From the NCBI GenBank assembly GCA_903883945.1, contig CAISCV010000072.1, positions 1-41,421 on the forward strand: DNA of 41,421 nucleotides, read 5' to 3'. Below the pieces are notes generated by a model. It was given only the letters and a program-made list of their open reading frames with translations. It did not search any database and was not told the DNA's origin. Position numbers and translations under genes: made by a program. Below, piece after piece: positions 1-8,738 of this stretch. Source of the DNA: an uncultured Chitinophagaceae bacterium. Lineage in GTDB: Bacteria; Bacteroidota; Bacteroidia; Chitinophagales; Chitinophagaceae. The number at the start of each line of letters is the position of its first letter. Positions within the stretch are counted from its first letter, which is position 1.

Positions 1-1
1 A

Positions 2-178
2 CTGCCTTGGGCTGGCGGACTGCTTGCTGAACCCAACCGAAGAGAAACCTATTTACCTAAGATACTCCGCCCACAGAATGAAATGGAGTGGTCAGGAACA
101 GAAACGTGGCTTGCCACACAAAATATTCTTTCTTGCATTAAGGATTGGTGCGGAAATACTTTTATCCCAAAGGGGTAA
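2..178 (+). CDS. 3' end of an unidentified protein gene (runs in from the left edge)
   Basis: An open frame enters from the left edge and ends at TAA 176-178, giving 58 residues that look like real protein (for example PKILRPQNEMEWSGTETW and WCGNTFIPKG). The overlapping 71-codon frame starting at 24 looks like a shadow of it. No family is recognised. It is probably the C-terminus of another cargo gene of the island that continues to the left. From 179 to 376 there is no gene. That stretch holds only AT-rich sequence and a small GCCC-actg-GGGC hairpin near 319-330. Confidence 0.4.
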   Translation: MPWAGGLLAEPNRRETYLPKILRPQNEMEWSGTETWLATQNILSCIKDWCGNTFIPKG

Positions 179-376
179 AAGATTGGAGAGAAAGCCTGAC
201 CCAAAGGGTAATGCCCTGAAACAAAAAAATAGACATTGAAAAAGACTATTTTAAATTTGTTCTTTACAATTGAAAAAAGAAGTGCATCTTTGTAGTGCAA
301 TTTTGCATTTATCATAATGCCCACTGGGGCAGGTTGGGAGTATTCTCACGGGAAATGTAAGATTGTTTTTTTATGC

Positions 377-1189
377 CTATACATAACCATCTGTTCTAAA
401 TACTTCCGCATTTTCAAGTACAAACCTGTTCTTCTCGGTATAATAATTCGACTTACCTTTTGCCTTGTATTTGTCAAAATCGTATAGGTCTATTATCAAA
501 TTAAATTTTGATTCGAGTACATTGTAAAAGCGTTTGTCCTTCTTTAAAATATATCGCTGCAACACCCAAAGCATATAATCTACAATACTTAATTCTGGCG
601 TGTCCTTACTTTGAACCACCTCGGAATTATAACTTATCTCAAGGGGATTTAATCGTTTTTTATTATCCCTTTTTAAAGCATTGTCAATAGATTGCTTTAA
701 TTTGTGCTGTGTATTTTTATTTCTTGCTGATAGGAATACTTGATAAAAAGTGTCTTCCTTATTCAACCTGTCTTTAAGCAAGTGATAGACCAAATCAAAA
801 TAAAACTCAGTTTCATTCTTGTTATGCTTTTTATGAAATACATCCAATCTTTTTCTACCTATGACACAGTAAAACTTAAACCCATCAAGCTTTCGTAAAA
901 AATCTATAAACTTTATTTGTACTTCTAAATTGTCGTAACTAGCATGTAGATACCAACCTTTAGGATTTGTAATACAAGGCAAAGTATTGTATAAAGGATC
1001 GTTTTTAAGTTCGTCTATAAAAGATAAAATGGCATTACGAATCCCTTTTTTATCCTCTAGTTTTATCATGCCAATAAGCAATAAAGGCTTATACCCTTCT
1101 GTTCCTACTATACTTCTGTTTCCGCTAGCATAAAATGCAGGGTCTCCACTTTCATCTATAAAAAGGTATGTTTTGTTTGAATCAGTCAT
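377..1189 (-). CDS. DUF3800 domain protein (predicted RNase H-fold nuclease)
   Basis: The 270-aa protein opens with LFIDESGDPAF (residues 9-19), the acidic signature of DUF3800, and has the second conserved acidic site SIVDYMLWVLQRY around residue 201 (D204). DUF3800 proteins have an RNase H-like fold, are often found in defence islands and on mobile elements, and are predicted but mostly unproven nucleases. Length and motif order are normal for the family. It is transcribed away from the helicase operon that starts at 1380. The 190-bp gap between them holds no gene and presumably the promoters of both. The start ATG at 1189 gives the complete N-terminal strand. The substrate is unknown; an accessory defence nuclease is an inference from the family and context. 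Confidence 0.8.
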   Translation of the reverse strand: MTDSNKTYLFIDESGDPAFYASGNRSIVGTEGYKPLLLIGMIKLEDKKGIRNAILSFIDELKNDPLYNTLPCITNPKGWYLHASYDNLEVQIKFIDFLRKLDGFKFYCVIGRKRLDVFHKKHNKNETEFYFDLVYHLLKDRLNKEDTFYQVFLSARNKNTQHKLKQSIDNALKRDNKKRLNPLEISYNSEVVQSKDTPELSIVDYMLWVLQRYILKKDKRFYNVLESKFNLIIDLYDFDKYKAKGKSNYYTEKNRFVLENAEVFRTDGYV

Positions 1190-1379
1190 GTAGTAAATGC
1201 CATTTAAACATCAAGGGGAAGCCAAGAAGCAAACGAAGATAGCAGTAATGGGAAAGGCAATTAAATAAATAGAAATAGTTTAGTAAAGGTTACATTATAC
1301 TGATTCCACTTATATTTACATCCAATAGTTCACCATAATGAAGTCACTATGAGTTTCTTTACTTTTTTATTACCTGAAA

Positions 1380-3641
1380 ATGCTAAAACAAGTCAATTGG
1401 AGTGCAGATAGAAGCTACCGAACTGGAACTGAAGACGAACCTTTGCAATTTTACTTTGAGGGGCTTTGTAATAGTACCCAATTAGATTTATTACTTGGCT
1501 ATTTTAGCTCTGCTGCTATTAATGTTCTTTCTCTTGGTTTTGCTAGCTTTTTATATAATGGTGGTAAGGTAAGGATGGTAGTTAATAACATACTATCTGA
1601 ACAAGACAAAGAGGCAATAAAGACTGCAAGGGATGGAAATATTGATAAAAACCTACTCGACCTCTCTGATATAAAGCAATTAAAAAGAACACTTGACGAA
1701 TACAGTAACCACTTTTTTGAGTGTCTTGCTTGGCTAATAGCTAATGAAAGAATCCAAATTATCATCATCCGTCCTAAAGGGGGTAATGGAATAGCCCACT
1801 ACAAATCAGGGGCTTTTTCGGATGGTACAGATACTGTTGGGTTTAAGGCCTCTTGCAATTTCACGGCTTATGGGTTACTTGAAAACTTAGAAGAATTAGA
1901 TGCCTTTTTAAGTTGGGAAAATAGCAGGTCTAGCAAGATGATTAATAGACAGTATCAGGATTTTTCTTCTATCTTTTCGGGTGATGCTGACTTTACAGAA
2001 TATTTGAATGTAGAAGATATATCGGTGGCCATTAAGGATGAATTTGGGGGCAAGACTGCCAATGAACTGATAATACAAGAAAAAGAACTGCTAGAAAAGA
2101 AGTTAGAGCGATTAAGCAATAAACATATCCGTAAGACCTTTGAAAAAGTAATTGCCCATATTGAGGATATAAGTAGAGAACCAAGGTTTCCTTATCCTTC
2201 TGGCCCAAGACCTTATCAAATAGAAGCTTACCAAAATTGGGTTGCCAATGGTTATAAAGGGATTTTTGCTATGGCAACTGGTACTGGTAAGACAATCACT
2301 TCCCTAAATTGTGTTTTGCAGGAATACAAAAAGACTGGTTACTACAGATTCATTGTTTTGGTTCCTACAATTTCTTTAGCAACGCAGTGGGAGAGGGAAT
2401 TGACAGTAAAGTTCAATTTTGAAGAGGTTACTATTTGTTCTAGTCAAAATAATAAGTGGGAAGATTCTGTAAGAGATTATATCAGAAATCTAAGACTTGG
2501 TATTAATTCTAACTTCTGCATACTAATTACTTATTCATCTTATAGAATGAAACGGTTTCAAAATATTATCAAAGAAATTCCTGATGAATTGATGAAATCT
2601 ATAACCCTGATAGCTGATGAAGCGCATACGTTTGGATCTAAAAACTTACTAAAGGTTCTTCCTCACAATATAAATAAGAGAATAGGTCTTTCTGCTACAC
2701 CAGAAAGACAATATGACGAAATTGGAGAGAATGAAATTTCTGTATTCTTTAATGCTTATCCACCTTATTATACTTTTAAGTATGATATGAAAAAAGCAAT
2801 TGAAGATGGGGTTTTATGTAGGTACAATTATTATCCTAAACTAGTGGAATTAGAATACGATGAATTGATGGCGTATAGGATTAAAACTATTGAGCTTACT
2901 AAATTTATAGACCCCGTAACAGGACGATACAAGGATGAACCTTATGTGAATAATTTGCTTATACAAAGAAAAAACATCATTCATAAAGCACGAAATAAGT
3001 CTAAATGCTTAACTGAAATAATTGATGAAATTGGAAAGGAAAACTTCAAGTACGCCTTTATCTATGTTCCCGAAGGATATGAACCAAATTACGAGGATTC
3101 GGATATTGAAGTGCAAAGTGAAACTGAAGAAACAAATGATAGTATAATTGATAACTATACAAAAATTTTGTACGAAAATTATAAATTCAGACTTCGAAAG
3201 TTTACAGGGGGAACAAACGATAGGGAAGAAATCCTCACCCAATTTTCTACTGGCAAACTAGATGCATTATTAGCAATGAAGTGTTTAGACGAAGGGGTAG
3301 ATATACCACAAACTAAAATTGCTGTATTTTGCTCAAGTACAGGCAATCCAAGACAGTATATACAAAGAAGAGGGAGAGTATTAAGGGCTTATGGAAAAGA
3401 TAAAATTGCGATTGTATTTGATATGATTGTGAAACCTTTTTTGGATGTTACAAACACCGATGAAAGACAAGTAAAAATGGAGAAGAATATTTTGGCAAAC
3501 GAGCTTAGACGATTAATAAATTTTGCAGTCTTATCTGAAAACAAAGATGACTGTCTAAGAAGAATGGAAGCTCTTTGTTATGATTTAGACATTGATATTT
3601 ATAAATTGGCAAATGAAGAAGAAAACAAGTATAACAATTAA
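1380..3641 (+). CDS. PLD-like nuclease / SF2 DEAH helicase fusion
   Basis: This 753-aa fusion is the first gene of a four-gene plus-strand operon. The N-terminal 200 residues carry one phospholipase-D-type active site: H140-Y-K142 followed by a GFKASCNFT...LENLEE block. The rest is a superfamily 2 helicase, with Walker A ATGTGKT (G301-T305), DEAH at 413-416, GLSATPER near 437 and the arginine-finger motif QRRGRVLR near 660. PLD-plus-helicase proteins are common in restriction and anti-phage systems, where the helicase translocates and the PLD domain cleaves. The next gene starts 9 bp after the stop. The gene is AT-rich like the rest of the island. A role as the nuclease/translocase of a restriction module is inferred from context. 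It does not look like a DISARM protein, because no DUF1998 or methylase partner is present. Confidence 0.85.
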   Translation: MLKQVNWSADRSYRTGTEDEPLQFYFEGLCNSTQLDLLLGYFSSAAINVLSLGFASFLYNGGKVRMVVNNILSEQDKEAIKTARDGNIDKNLLDLSDIKQLKRTLDEYSNHFFECLAWLIANERIQIIIIRPKGGNGIAHYKSGAFSDGTDTVGFKASCNFTAYGLLENLEELDAFLSWENSRSSKMINRQYQDFSSIFSGDADFTEYLNVEDISVAIKDEFGGKTANELIIQEKELLEKKLERLSNKHIRKTFEKVIAHIEDISREPRFPYPSGPRPYQIEAYQNWVANGYKGIFAMATGTGKTITSLNCVLQEYKKTGYYRFIVLVPTISLATQWERELTVKFNFEEVTICSSQNNKWEDSVRDYIRNLRLGINSNFCILITYSSYRMKRFQNIIKEIPDELMKSITLIADEAHTFGSKNLLKVLPHNINKRIGLSATPERQYDEIGENEISVFFNAYPPYYTFKYDMKKAIEDGVLCRYNYYPKLVELEYDELMAYRIKTIELTKFIDPVTGRYKDEPYVNNLLIQRKNIIHKARNKSKCLTEIIDEIGKENFKYAFIYVPEGYEPNYEDSDIEVQSETEETNDSIIDNYTKILYENYKFRLRKFTGGTNDREEILTQFSTGKLDALLAMKCLDEGVDIPQTKIAVFCSSTGNPRQYIQRRGRVLRAYGKDKIAIVFDMIVKPFLDVTNTDERQVKMEKNILANELRRLINFAVLSENKDDCLRRMEALCYDLDIDIYKLANEEENKYNN

Positions 3642-3650
3642 TCTTTTTAT

Positions 3651-3878
3651 ATGAAAACATTAAATGACAGTTTGAGAGAAGAATTTCGTGAAATATTGAA
3701 CGAAGAGGACATTAAGGAAATGATAGTTGCCAAGGAATTAGATTTGCAAATTATTGAACAAGCATTTGAAAAACTTTTAAACAATAAGTACGGAACTGAT
3801 GAAAGTACACTTATTGAAAAAGGCAGAGCAGACTTTGAAACCTTTATAATAAATACTTTAAGAACTCAAACTCATTAA
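3651..3878 (+). CDS. Small acidic protein of unknown function (75 aa)
   Basis: A 75-residue protein lies between the helicase and the SMC-like ATPase, with gaps of only 9 bp and 1 bp. It is predicted to be almost entirely helical and rich in Glu (EEFREILNEEDIKEMIV), with no Cys pair, signal peptide or membrane segment. I do not recognise a family. The tight spacing on both sides means it is almost certainly translated as part of the operon, probably as a small subunit or adaptor of the neighbouring ATPase or helicase. That role is inference only. Confidence 0.65.
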   Translation: MKTLNDSLREEFREILNEEDIKEMIVAKELDLQIIEQAFEKLLNNKYGTDESTLIEKGRADFETFIINTLRTQTH

Positions 3879-3879
3879 A

Positions 3880-6003
3880 ATGATAATAAATAAGGTAATT
3901 ATAACTAATTTCTTTTGTTTCATAGATGAAAACCCTTTTGAATTTAAAAAGGGATTAAACATTGTATCAGCACCAAATACTGGGGGGAAATCTCAGCTTT
4001 TCAATGCTTTTTACTGGACTTTTTTTGACAAAGTATACTTAGATAACGTTGCAAAAGGGAAAAAAGAATGGACATCTAATTCAAATAGTTTAATACTTTG
4101 TCCTGATAAATTGAAAAGTGAAACTAAGGAAGGTGAGAAAATAATCACTTCTGTTGAAATAAGCTTAAGCGATGAGTTTTACTTAAATAATGAACCACAA
4201 GATGATATTGTTGAGTATTTGTTTAAAAAACAAGTAGTTTATCTAAAGAATAAGAATGATGTTTCTGTTTATGGGAGACCAGAATTAGAAATTACTTATA
4301 TAAGAGATGGGGAGACAAATTTTATATTAAGTCATAATCAAAGTTATTTTTTAGAAAAAATATTTCCTTCGAGCATACGTAAATTTATGTGGTATCAAGG
4401 AGAAACCATGGATGAGTTATATGATTTTAGTAATCCAAGTACTTTGAAAAATGCCATTCGTGAAATATCATATTTTCCTATTTACGACAATATGGAAAAA
4501 ATTGTAAAGGCATCCAATTTAAGCATAACTAAAAAGATAGAAAAGGAATTAGGTCAACAGAATAAGTTAAGTGAGCTAGAAAGAGAGTTAATCAGAAATA
4601 TAAACGCTTCAGCTCAAAGCATTGAAAATAAGAAATCCAATATCAAAGATTTAGAGTTAGATATAGAAAATTTACGTGATGAAGAAGCTGTAATACAACA
4701 AAAACTCAGTAACTATGATAAATATAGAGATGTAAAAGAAAAATTGGCATCTTTAGAAAGTGATCTTAAGATGACACTAACCCAAATTAGTGCTTGTGAT
4801 ACATACACTAAAGAAACCCTATTAAATAAATGGATGTTGAATGGTTGTGAGAAAATAATTAACTCTTCTGCTAAAAACTTAAATATTATAAATGAAGAGA
4901 TTCAAGCATTTCAAAAAAGTAGTAATCCTGTACCATTAAATGTACCTGGACCAGAGTATATAGAACAAATGCTGAGAGATTGCAAATGTTATATATGTGA
5001 AAGAGAAGCAAATACTGATACCCCTGCTTATGAAGCTTTAAAAAGGAGATTAAATGATTTTGAAAAAAGTGCATCAAATAAAATATTACAGGAAAATTAC
5101 ACTGAGTTAAACAGAGCTAGGAGAAAACTAGTTAATGAATTGCCGGAGATTAACTCTGAAATTAGGAGTGAACAAGAAAAAAGGGATTCTTTAATAAAAG
5201 AAAGAAATAGAATAAATAAGAAGATAAAGAACATCTTAGATGAATTTGGACAAGAGAATGGCTCAATTATAGCGAGTGGTGCAGCAACGGCTAGTCAATT
5301 AATAAATAAATGGGATAGTATTAAAAACTCTATTGTTAGGAAAAGAGAGAATCTGAACAAAACCCATATAGAATTAGAAAAATTAAATGATGAGCTTATA
5401 GCTTATCAAGAAAAGGGCAGTAAAATTATAAAAAATGCAGTTGGAAATATTGTTGAAAAACAAGCAGGGGAATACATAACACTGTTTGTTAAAAGCATTT
5501 CTAAATTGAGTGCCATCGCTCATGCAAAATTGATTAGAGAAATTCAAGATGAAAGTAATAAGCTATATTCCCTATATCTTGGGGGTAAACAACAAGGGTT
5601 AATAGAAATAGATAGAGGGATTAGAGTTATAGACAAAATAACCAAAGAAGGATTAAATGATTTAAGTACGGCTGAGACAGTAGCTAGAAAATTAGCAGTC
5701 GCTAATGCTTTTTTGTCTTTAAGCGAAAAGAAAATGAAAAGGTCGTATCCAATTGTCGCTGATGCCCCTACATCTGATTTCGATGCAAATAATACATACA
5801 ATCTTACTGTTAACATTGGAGACTCTTTTCAACAAATGATAATCATGTCGAAAGATTATGCTTCCTTTTCCTACTTGGAATTAGAAAAATTAATTAAAGA
5901 GGCGAAAATTTCAAAGTTCTACGAGCTTAGAAATGAATTAATAGAACCAAATGAAATAGATTCAAGGATCAATAGAAAAACATTCATAAAGACCATAAAA
6001 TAA
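3880..6003 (+). CDS. DndD/RecF/SMC-like ATPase with zinc hook
   Basis: This 707-aa ABC-type DNA-repair-like ATPase starts IINKVIITNFFCF and has Walker A APNTGGKS (residues 31-38). Long charged coiled-coil arms (about 220-350 and 390-530) surround a CYIC zinc-hook motif (C370, C373) within the local sequence CKCYICERE. The C-terminal half has a signature-like LSTAETVARKLA and Walker B PIVADAPTSDFD (D628). The layout matches DndD, RecF and Rad50-type proteins, which dimerise through the hook and act on DNA in an ATP-dependent way. It overlaps neither neighbour but lies 1 bp and 7 bp from them. Given the phosphorothioation genes opposite, it could sense modified or unmodified DNA for the helicase-nuclease. 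It could also belong to an independent SMC-type defence system. Confidence 0.8.
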   Translation: MIINKVIITNFFCFIDENPFEFKKGLNIVSAPNTGGKSQLFNAFYWTFFDKVYLDNVAKGKKEWTSNSNSLILCPDKLKSETKEGEKIITSVEISLSDEFYLNNEPQDDIVEYLFKKQVVYLKNKNDVSVYGRPELEITYIRDGETNFILSHNQSYFLEKIFPSSIRKFMWYQGETMDELYDFSNPSTLKNAIREISYFPIYDNMEKIVKASNLSITKKIEKELGQQNKLSELERELIRNINASAQSIENKKSNIKDLELDIENLRDEEAVIQQKLSNYDKYRDVKEKLASLESDLKMTLTQISACDTYTKETLLNKWMLNGCEKIINSSAKNLNIINEEIQAFQKSSNPVPLNVPGPEYIEQMLRDCKCYICEREANTDTPAYEALKRRLNDFEKSASNKILQENYTELNRARRKLVNELPEINSEIRSEQEKRDSLIKERNRINKKIKNILDEFGQENGSIIASGAATASQLINKWDSIKNSIVRKRENLNKTHIELEKLNDELIAYQEKGSKIIKNAVGNIVEKQAGEYITLFVKSISKLSAIAHAKLIREIQDESNKLYSLYLGGKQQGLIEIDRGIRVIDKITKEGLNDLSTAETVARKLAVANAFLSLSEKKMKRSYPIVADAPTSDFDANNTYNLTVNIGDSFQQMIIMSKDYASFSYLELEKLIKEAKISKFYELRNELIEPNEIDSRINRKTFIKTIK

Positions 6004-6010
6004 TTTTGAA

Positions 6011-6487
6011 ATGAAAGAAAAGTTATTTGCAGAGATAAATAAGGAAAGTTATTACATACACTATGGTGAAAATGTATTAAAAATTAGAAATCTGTTTAGT
6101 AGAAAGCAAGAAAATGATGGCAAACAAGATGACAAATTTTTTTCAAAATATTGGCAAGTATATGCTTGGGCTGCAATTATTGGATTTTTAAAGGACAAAA
6201 GGGAAGTTGGTGCAGACTTAAACAACCAAAGGTCATTTGAATTTGTAAGGATTTCAAATGGTTCCGAACAAATTGCCTCGGCACTAATTCTAATGGCAAT
6301 AAGCAAAATCGAGGCAACTACTTCATCTGATATTTTGAATCCCAGAAAAATTCTAACTATTATAAGTGAATATGCAGAAGGGGGAGCTAAACATATATTA
6401 GAAATTAGACAGACACCAGGGTACGAAGATAAGTTTAATAATGCAGATGATTATTTTTATGAGATTTCAGAAAGGGTAAAATTTTAA
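6011..6487 (+). CDS. Unrecognised 158-aa protein, last gene of the helicase/SMC operon
   Basis: A 158-residue, mostly helical protein starts 7 bp after the SMC-like ATPase stop. Recognisable stretches are YAWAAIIGFLKDKREVG and SNGSEQIASALILMAISK, which look like a compact helical bundle. There is no nuclease motif, Cys cluster or membrane segment. By size and position next to a DndD-like ATPase it recalls small helical subunits such as DndE or DndG-type partners, but I see no sequence feature that proves this. The gene ends 84 bp from the convergent kinase gene. The gap is AT-rich and shows no strong terminator hairpin. Confidence 0.6.
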   Translation: MKEKLFAEINKESYYIHYGENVLKIRNLFSRKQENDGKQDDKFFSKYWQVYAWAAIIGFLKDKREVGADLNNQRSFEFVRISNGSEQIASALILMAISKIEATTSSDILNPRKILTIISEYAEGGAKHILEIRQTPGYEDKFNNADDYFYEISERVKF

Positions 6488-6571
6488 ATATTGGTAAAGA
6501 ATGTGCTAATAATAATAAATTAAATTGTTCATACTAAGTCATTATTTGTCTTGTGTAGGTAGTAGTTATTA

Positions 6572-7564
6572 CTATTTAATTATGCAATCCTGATTAATTT
6601 CTTGAAATAGGGGGATTATTTCTGAAACATTCTTAAACCTCCTTTCTTTACCATGTTGTAACATTTTATTTAATATAGCGAATACTTTTTCATTTTCTTT
6701 ATTAAAATCTTGGTCAATGATATTACCAATTGGTGCATTGTATTGAAATATGTACCAAAATACTTTGCCAAGTTGAAAAATATCAGATTGATGGTCAATT
6801 TTACAATCATAAAAATATTTAAATCCTTTATTTTCACTCAAGTATTTATTCATAACTTCAGGTGAAACCCAGCCTCTGGGACCAATAAACTTTCCTTCTT
6901 CTTTAATTCTATAATTTAGATCTTTCCCATCAACCAAACCTAAATCTCCCATTTTCCAAACATTGCCAACGAAAAAAATATTATCAGGTTTAATATCTCT
7001 ATGAAAAAAAATCGCTCTATCTAGTTGATTTATACCATCTAATAACTCTAAACAAAGTTGAACTTTATTATCAAACTCCAATTTATCATGATTCGCTTCG
7101 ATATAAGATTTTAAATCATAATCAGCTACCTCCATTGTGTAAAAAAGATAAAACTGATTATCAATTACACATTCGCCATAATCATAAATATTAATTACAT
7201 TTTCATTTTTCAATAGACTACATGCTTTTAAAGCCTGTATTTCGTTTAAAAATCTTTTATGAGAATCGTAATAAATATTATTGTCCCTACCCTTAAATCT
7301 TTTTATCAAAAAAGGAAACTTCATTAATTTAAGTATCGCAATAGGGGATGCTTGATCGAAACTAGTTTTGTCTGTTAAATCTTCCTTCGAAAATAGCTTT
7401 AGTATTAGTGAGTTTCCACCTTTATTGCCATCATTAGAAAGGTTATTAAAAAAATATTCTTTCTTTTCAACTGATATATAATTACTTTTTATATCATCAA
7501 AATTGATATTAAGAATCCCATTACGTTCTATTTTGATAAAATTTGGAAATTTAAGTTTAATCAT
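6572..7564 (-). CDS. Serine/threonine protein kinase, last gene of the Ssp-like operon
   Basis: This is a complete Hanks-type kinase fold of 330 aa: candidate VAIK lysine K88 (FLIKRFKG), helix-C E108 (FLNEIQAL), catalytic loop HRDIKPDN (188-195), a GDLG motif (206-209) in place of DFG, a VSPEV APE-like motif and SDIFQLGKVFWY in helix F. The metal-binding Asp (D207) is present, so activity is expected. There is no transmembrane or PASTA region, so it is probably cytosolic. Its ATG lies 4 bp after the DUF262 stop, so the two are translationally coupled. Kinases are known in BREX/Pgl (PglW) and Stk2 abortive systems, but a kinase attached to an Ssp-type cluster is not a standard component. It may phosphorylate the DUF262 protein or trigger dormancy; this is inference. 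Confidence 0.85.
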   Translation of the reverse strand: MIKLKFPNFIKIERNGILNINFDDIKSNYISVEKKEYFFNNLSNDGNKGGNSLILKLFSKEDLTDKTSFDQASPIAILKLMKFPFLIKRFKGRDNNIYYDSHKRFLNEIQALKACSLLKNENVINIYDYGECVIDNQFYLFYTMEVADYDLKSYIEANHDKLEFDNKVQLCLELLDGINQLDRAIFFHRDIKPDNIFFVGNVWKMGDLGLVDGKDLNYRIKEEGKFIGPRGWVSPEVMNKYLSENKGFKYFYDCKIDHQSDIFQLGKVFWYIFQYNAPIGNIIDQDFNKENEKVFAILNKMLQHGKERRFKNVSEIIPLFQEINQDCIIK

Positions 7565-7568
7565 TAAT

Positions 7569-8732
7569 CTAACTGTTTAACAAATTTACATCTAATAAAT
7601 AATAGTCTTCAATCTTGACCAAATCAATTTTATCTTCATTAAATTCCTCACTGAAATATGATAATAAGCTTAATAATGAAGTGTTTTCTTGCAACTTGTC
7701 TATTTCAATATTGTTTAGCAAAATGCTTTGCCAAAATGATAACCTTTCTTCTCTAGCTTTTTTAGAGTTACTTTGTGAAACACAATTAATTGCATAGTTT
7801 TTAAGTGCTTCACAATCCTGATTTGTTGGTCTAATAAATTGGTCACCATTTTTATCTTTCCGATTAAGTAACAATAGTAAGTCATATTGAAATTTTAGTA
7901 AATCATCTGATAAATCATTATTATTATTTAAAAAACAAAACATTGTATAAAAATCACTTTTCTGTTTATATCTTGTTTCGTTTATTGGATAAGTTTCATT
8001 CCATTTAGTAAATATTTCAAGAATCTTTATGAAGGATGTTCTTAATAAAGAACTTTCTTCTGCAGTAATATCATTTTGGAACATTTCTTTCTCAATGTAT
8101 ATTTTCTTATCTCTAATACCCTCAAATCCTTTATTCGCTTTTTTGGATTTGTCTTCATTATACATATATAGATAACCAATAAGCTCTTGAATAAATTCTC
8201 TATCGTTAAATCTACTTATTGATTTATCACTGAACAAGTCAAGATTAATCAATAATTGATTGTTAGAAAGTTCTTCTGCGAGTTGAAAAAAAAGAGTTTC
8301 GTTGTAATATGCTTTTTGACGTTCTGAATCATTAAGGTTTATACCTTTTTTATTAATATAATAGTAAAGTTCTCTTATTTCATCATCACTAGCATTATGA
8401 ACATAGCATACTTGCAATGGGTAATTCTGAAAGGTTTCACTATTACAAACAGTAATATTATCTTTTGGTGTAATTTTAATCTCATTGTTATTAAACTTTA
8501 TCATCGTTCTTGATCGCTGTTGACCATCGATCATTTCCATTTTTCCATTATTCATTACTCTAATAAATAAATTAGGTAAAGGATAACCTTTTGAAATTGT
8601 ACTTATTAAATCTTTTTGGTCTTTAAGAGACCAAATAAATCCCCTTTGATAAGAAGGAGATAAATTTATTTTCTCTGAAATCGCTAAATCCAGTAACTCC
8701 AGAATAGTAATAGTTGAATTTATAAAATTCAT
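7569..8732 (-). CDS. DUF262 (ParB/GmrS-like) protein without HNH half
   Basis: The 387-aa protein has the two DUF262 hallmarks near its N-terminus: PSYQRGFIWSLKDQKDLI and the NTPase motif MIDGQQRSRTMIKF. In SspE and GmrSD the DUF262 domain binds and hydrolyses nucleotide and is coupled to a DUF1524 HNH nuclease. Here the C-terminal 200 residues are helical and show no DUF1524 histidine/asparagine motif, and the length is about half that of SspE. It lies 6 bp downstream of the SspD-like gene and 4 bp upstream of the kinase. It may be a modification-sensing module that signals through the kinase or the helicase/PLD protein rather than cutting DNA itself. The loss of the nuclease half is judged by eye. 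Confidence 0.75.
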   Translation of the reverse strand: MNFINSTITILELLDLAISEKINLSPSYQRGFIWSLKDQKDLISTISKGYPLPNLFIRVMNNGKMEMIDGQQRSRTMIKFNNNEIKITPKDNITVCNSETFQNYPLQVCYVHNASDDEIRELYYYINKKGINLNDSERQKAYYNETLFFQLAEELSNNQLLINLDLFSDKSISRFNDREFIQELIGYLYMYNEDKSKKANKGFEGIRDKKIYIEKEMFQNDITAEESSLLRTSFIKILEIFTKWNETYPINETRYKQKSDFYTMFCFLNNNNDLSDDLLKFQYDLLLLLNRKDKNGDQFIRPTNQDCEALKNYAINCVSQSNSKKAREERLSFWQSILLNNIEIDKLQENTSLLSLLSYFSEEFNEDKIDLVKIEDYYLLDVNLLNS

Positions 8733-8738
8733 AAATTT

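Noticed and set aside
24-239. 71-codon plus-strand frame at the left edge
   Set aside because: It overlaps a more protein-like frame that enters from the left (2-178) and has low-complexity, basic composition.
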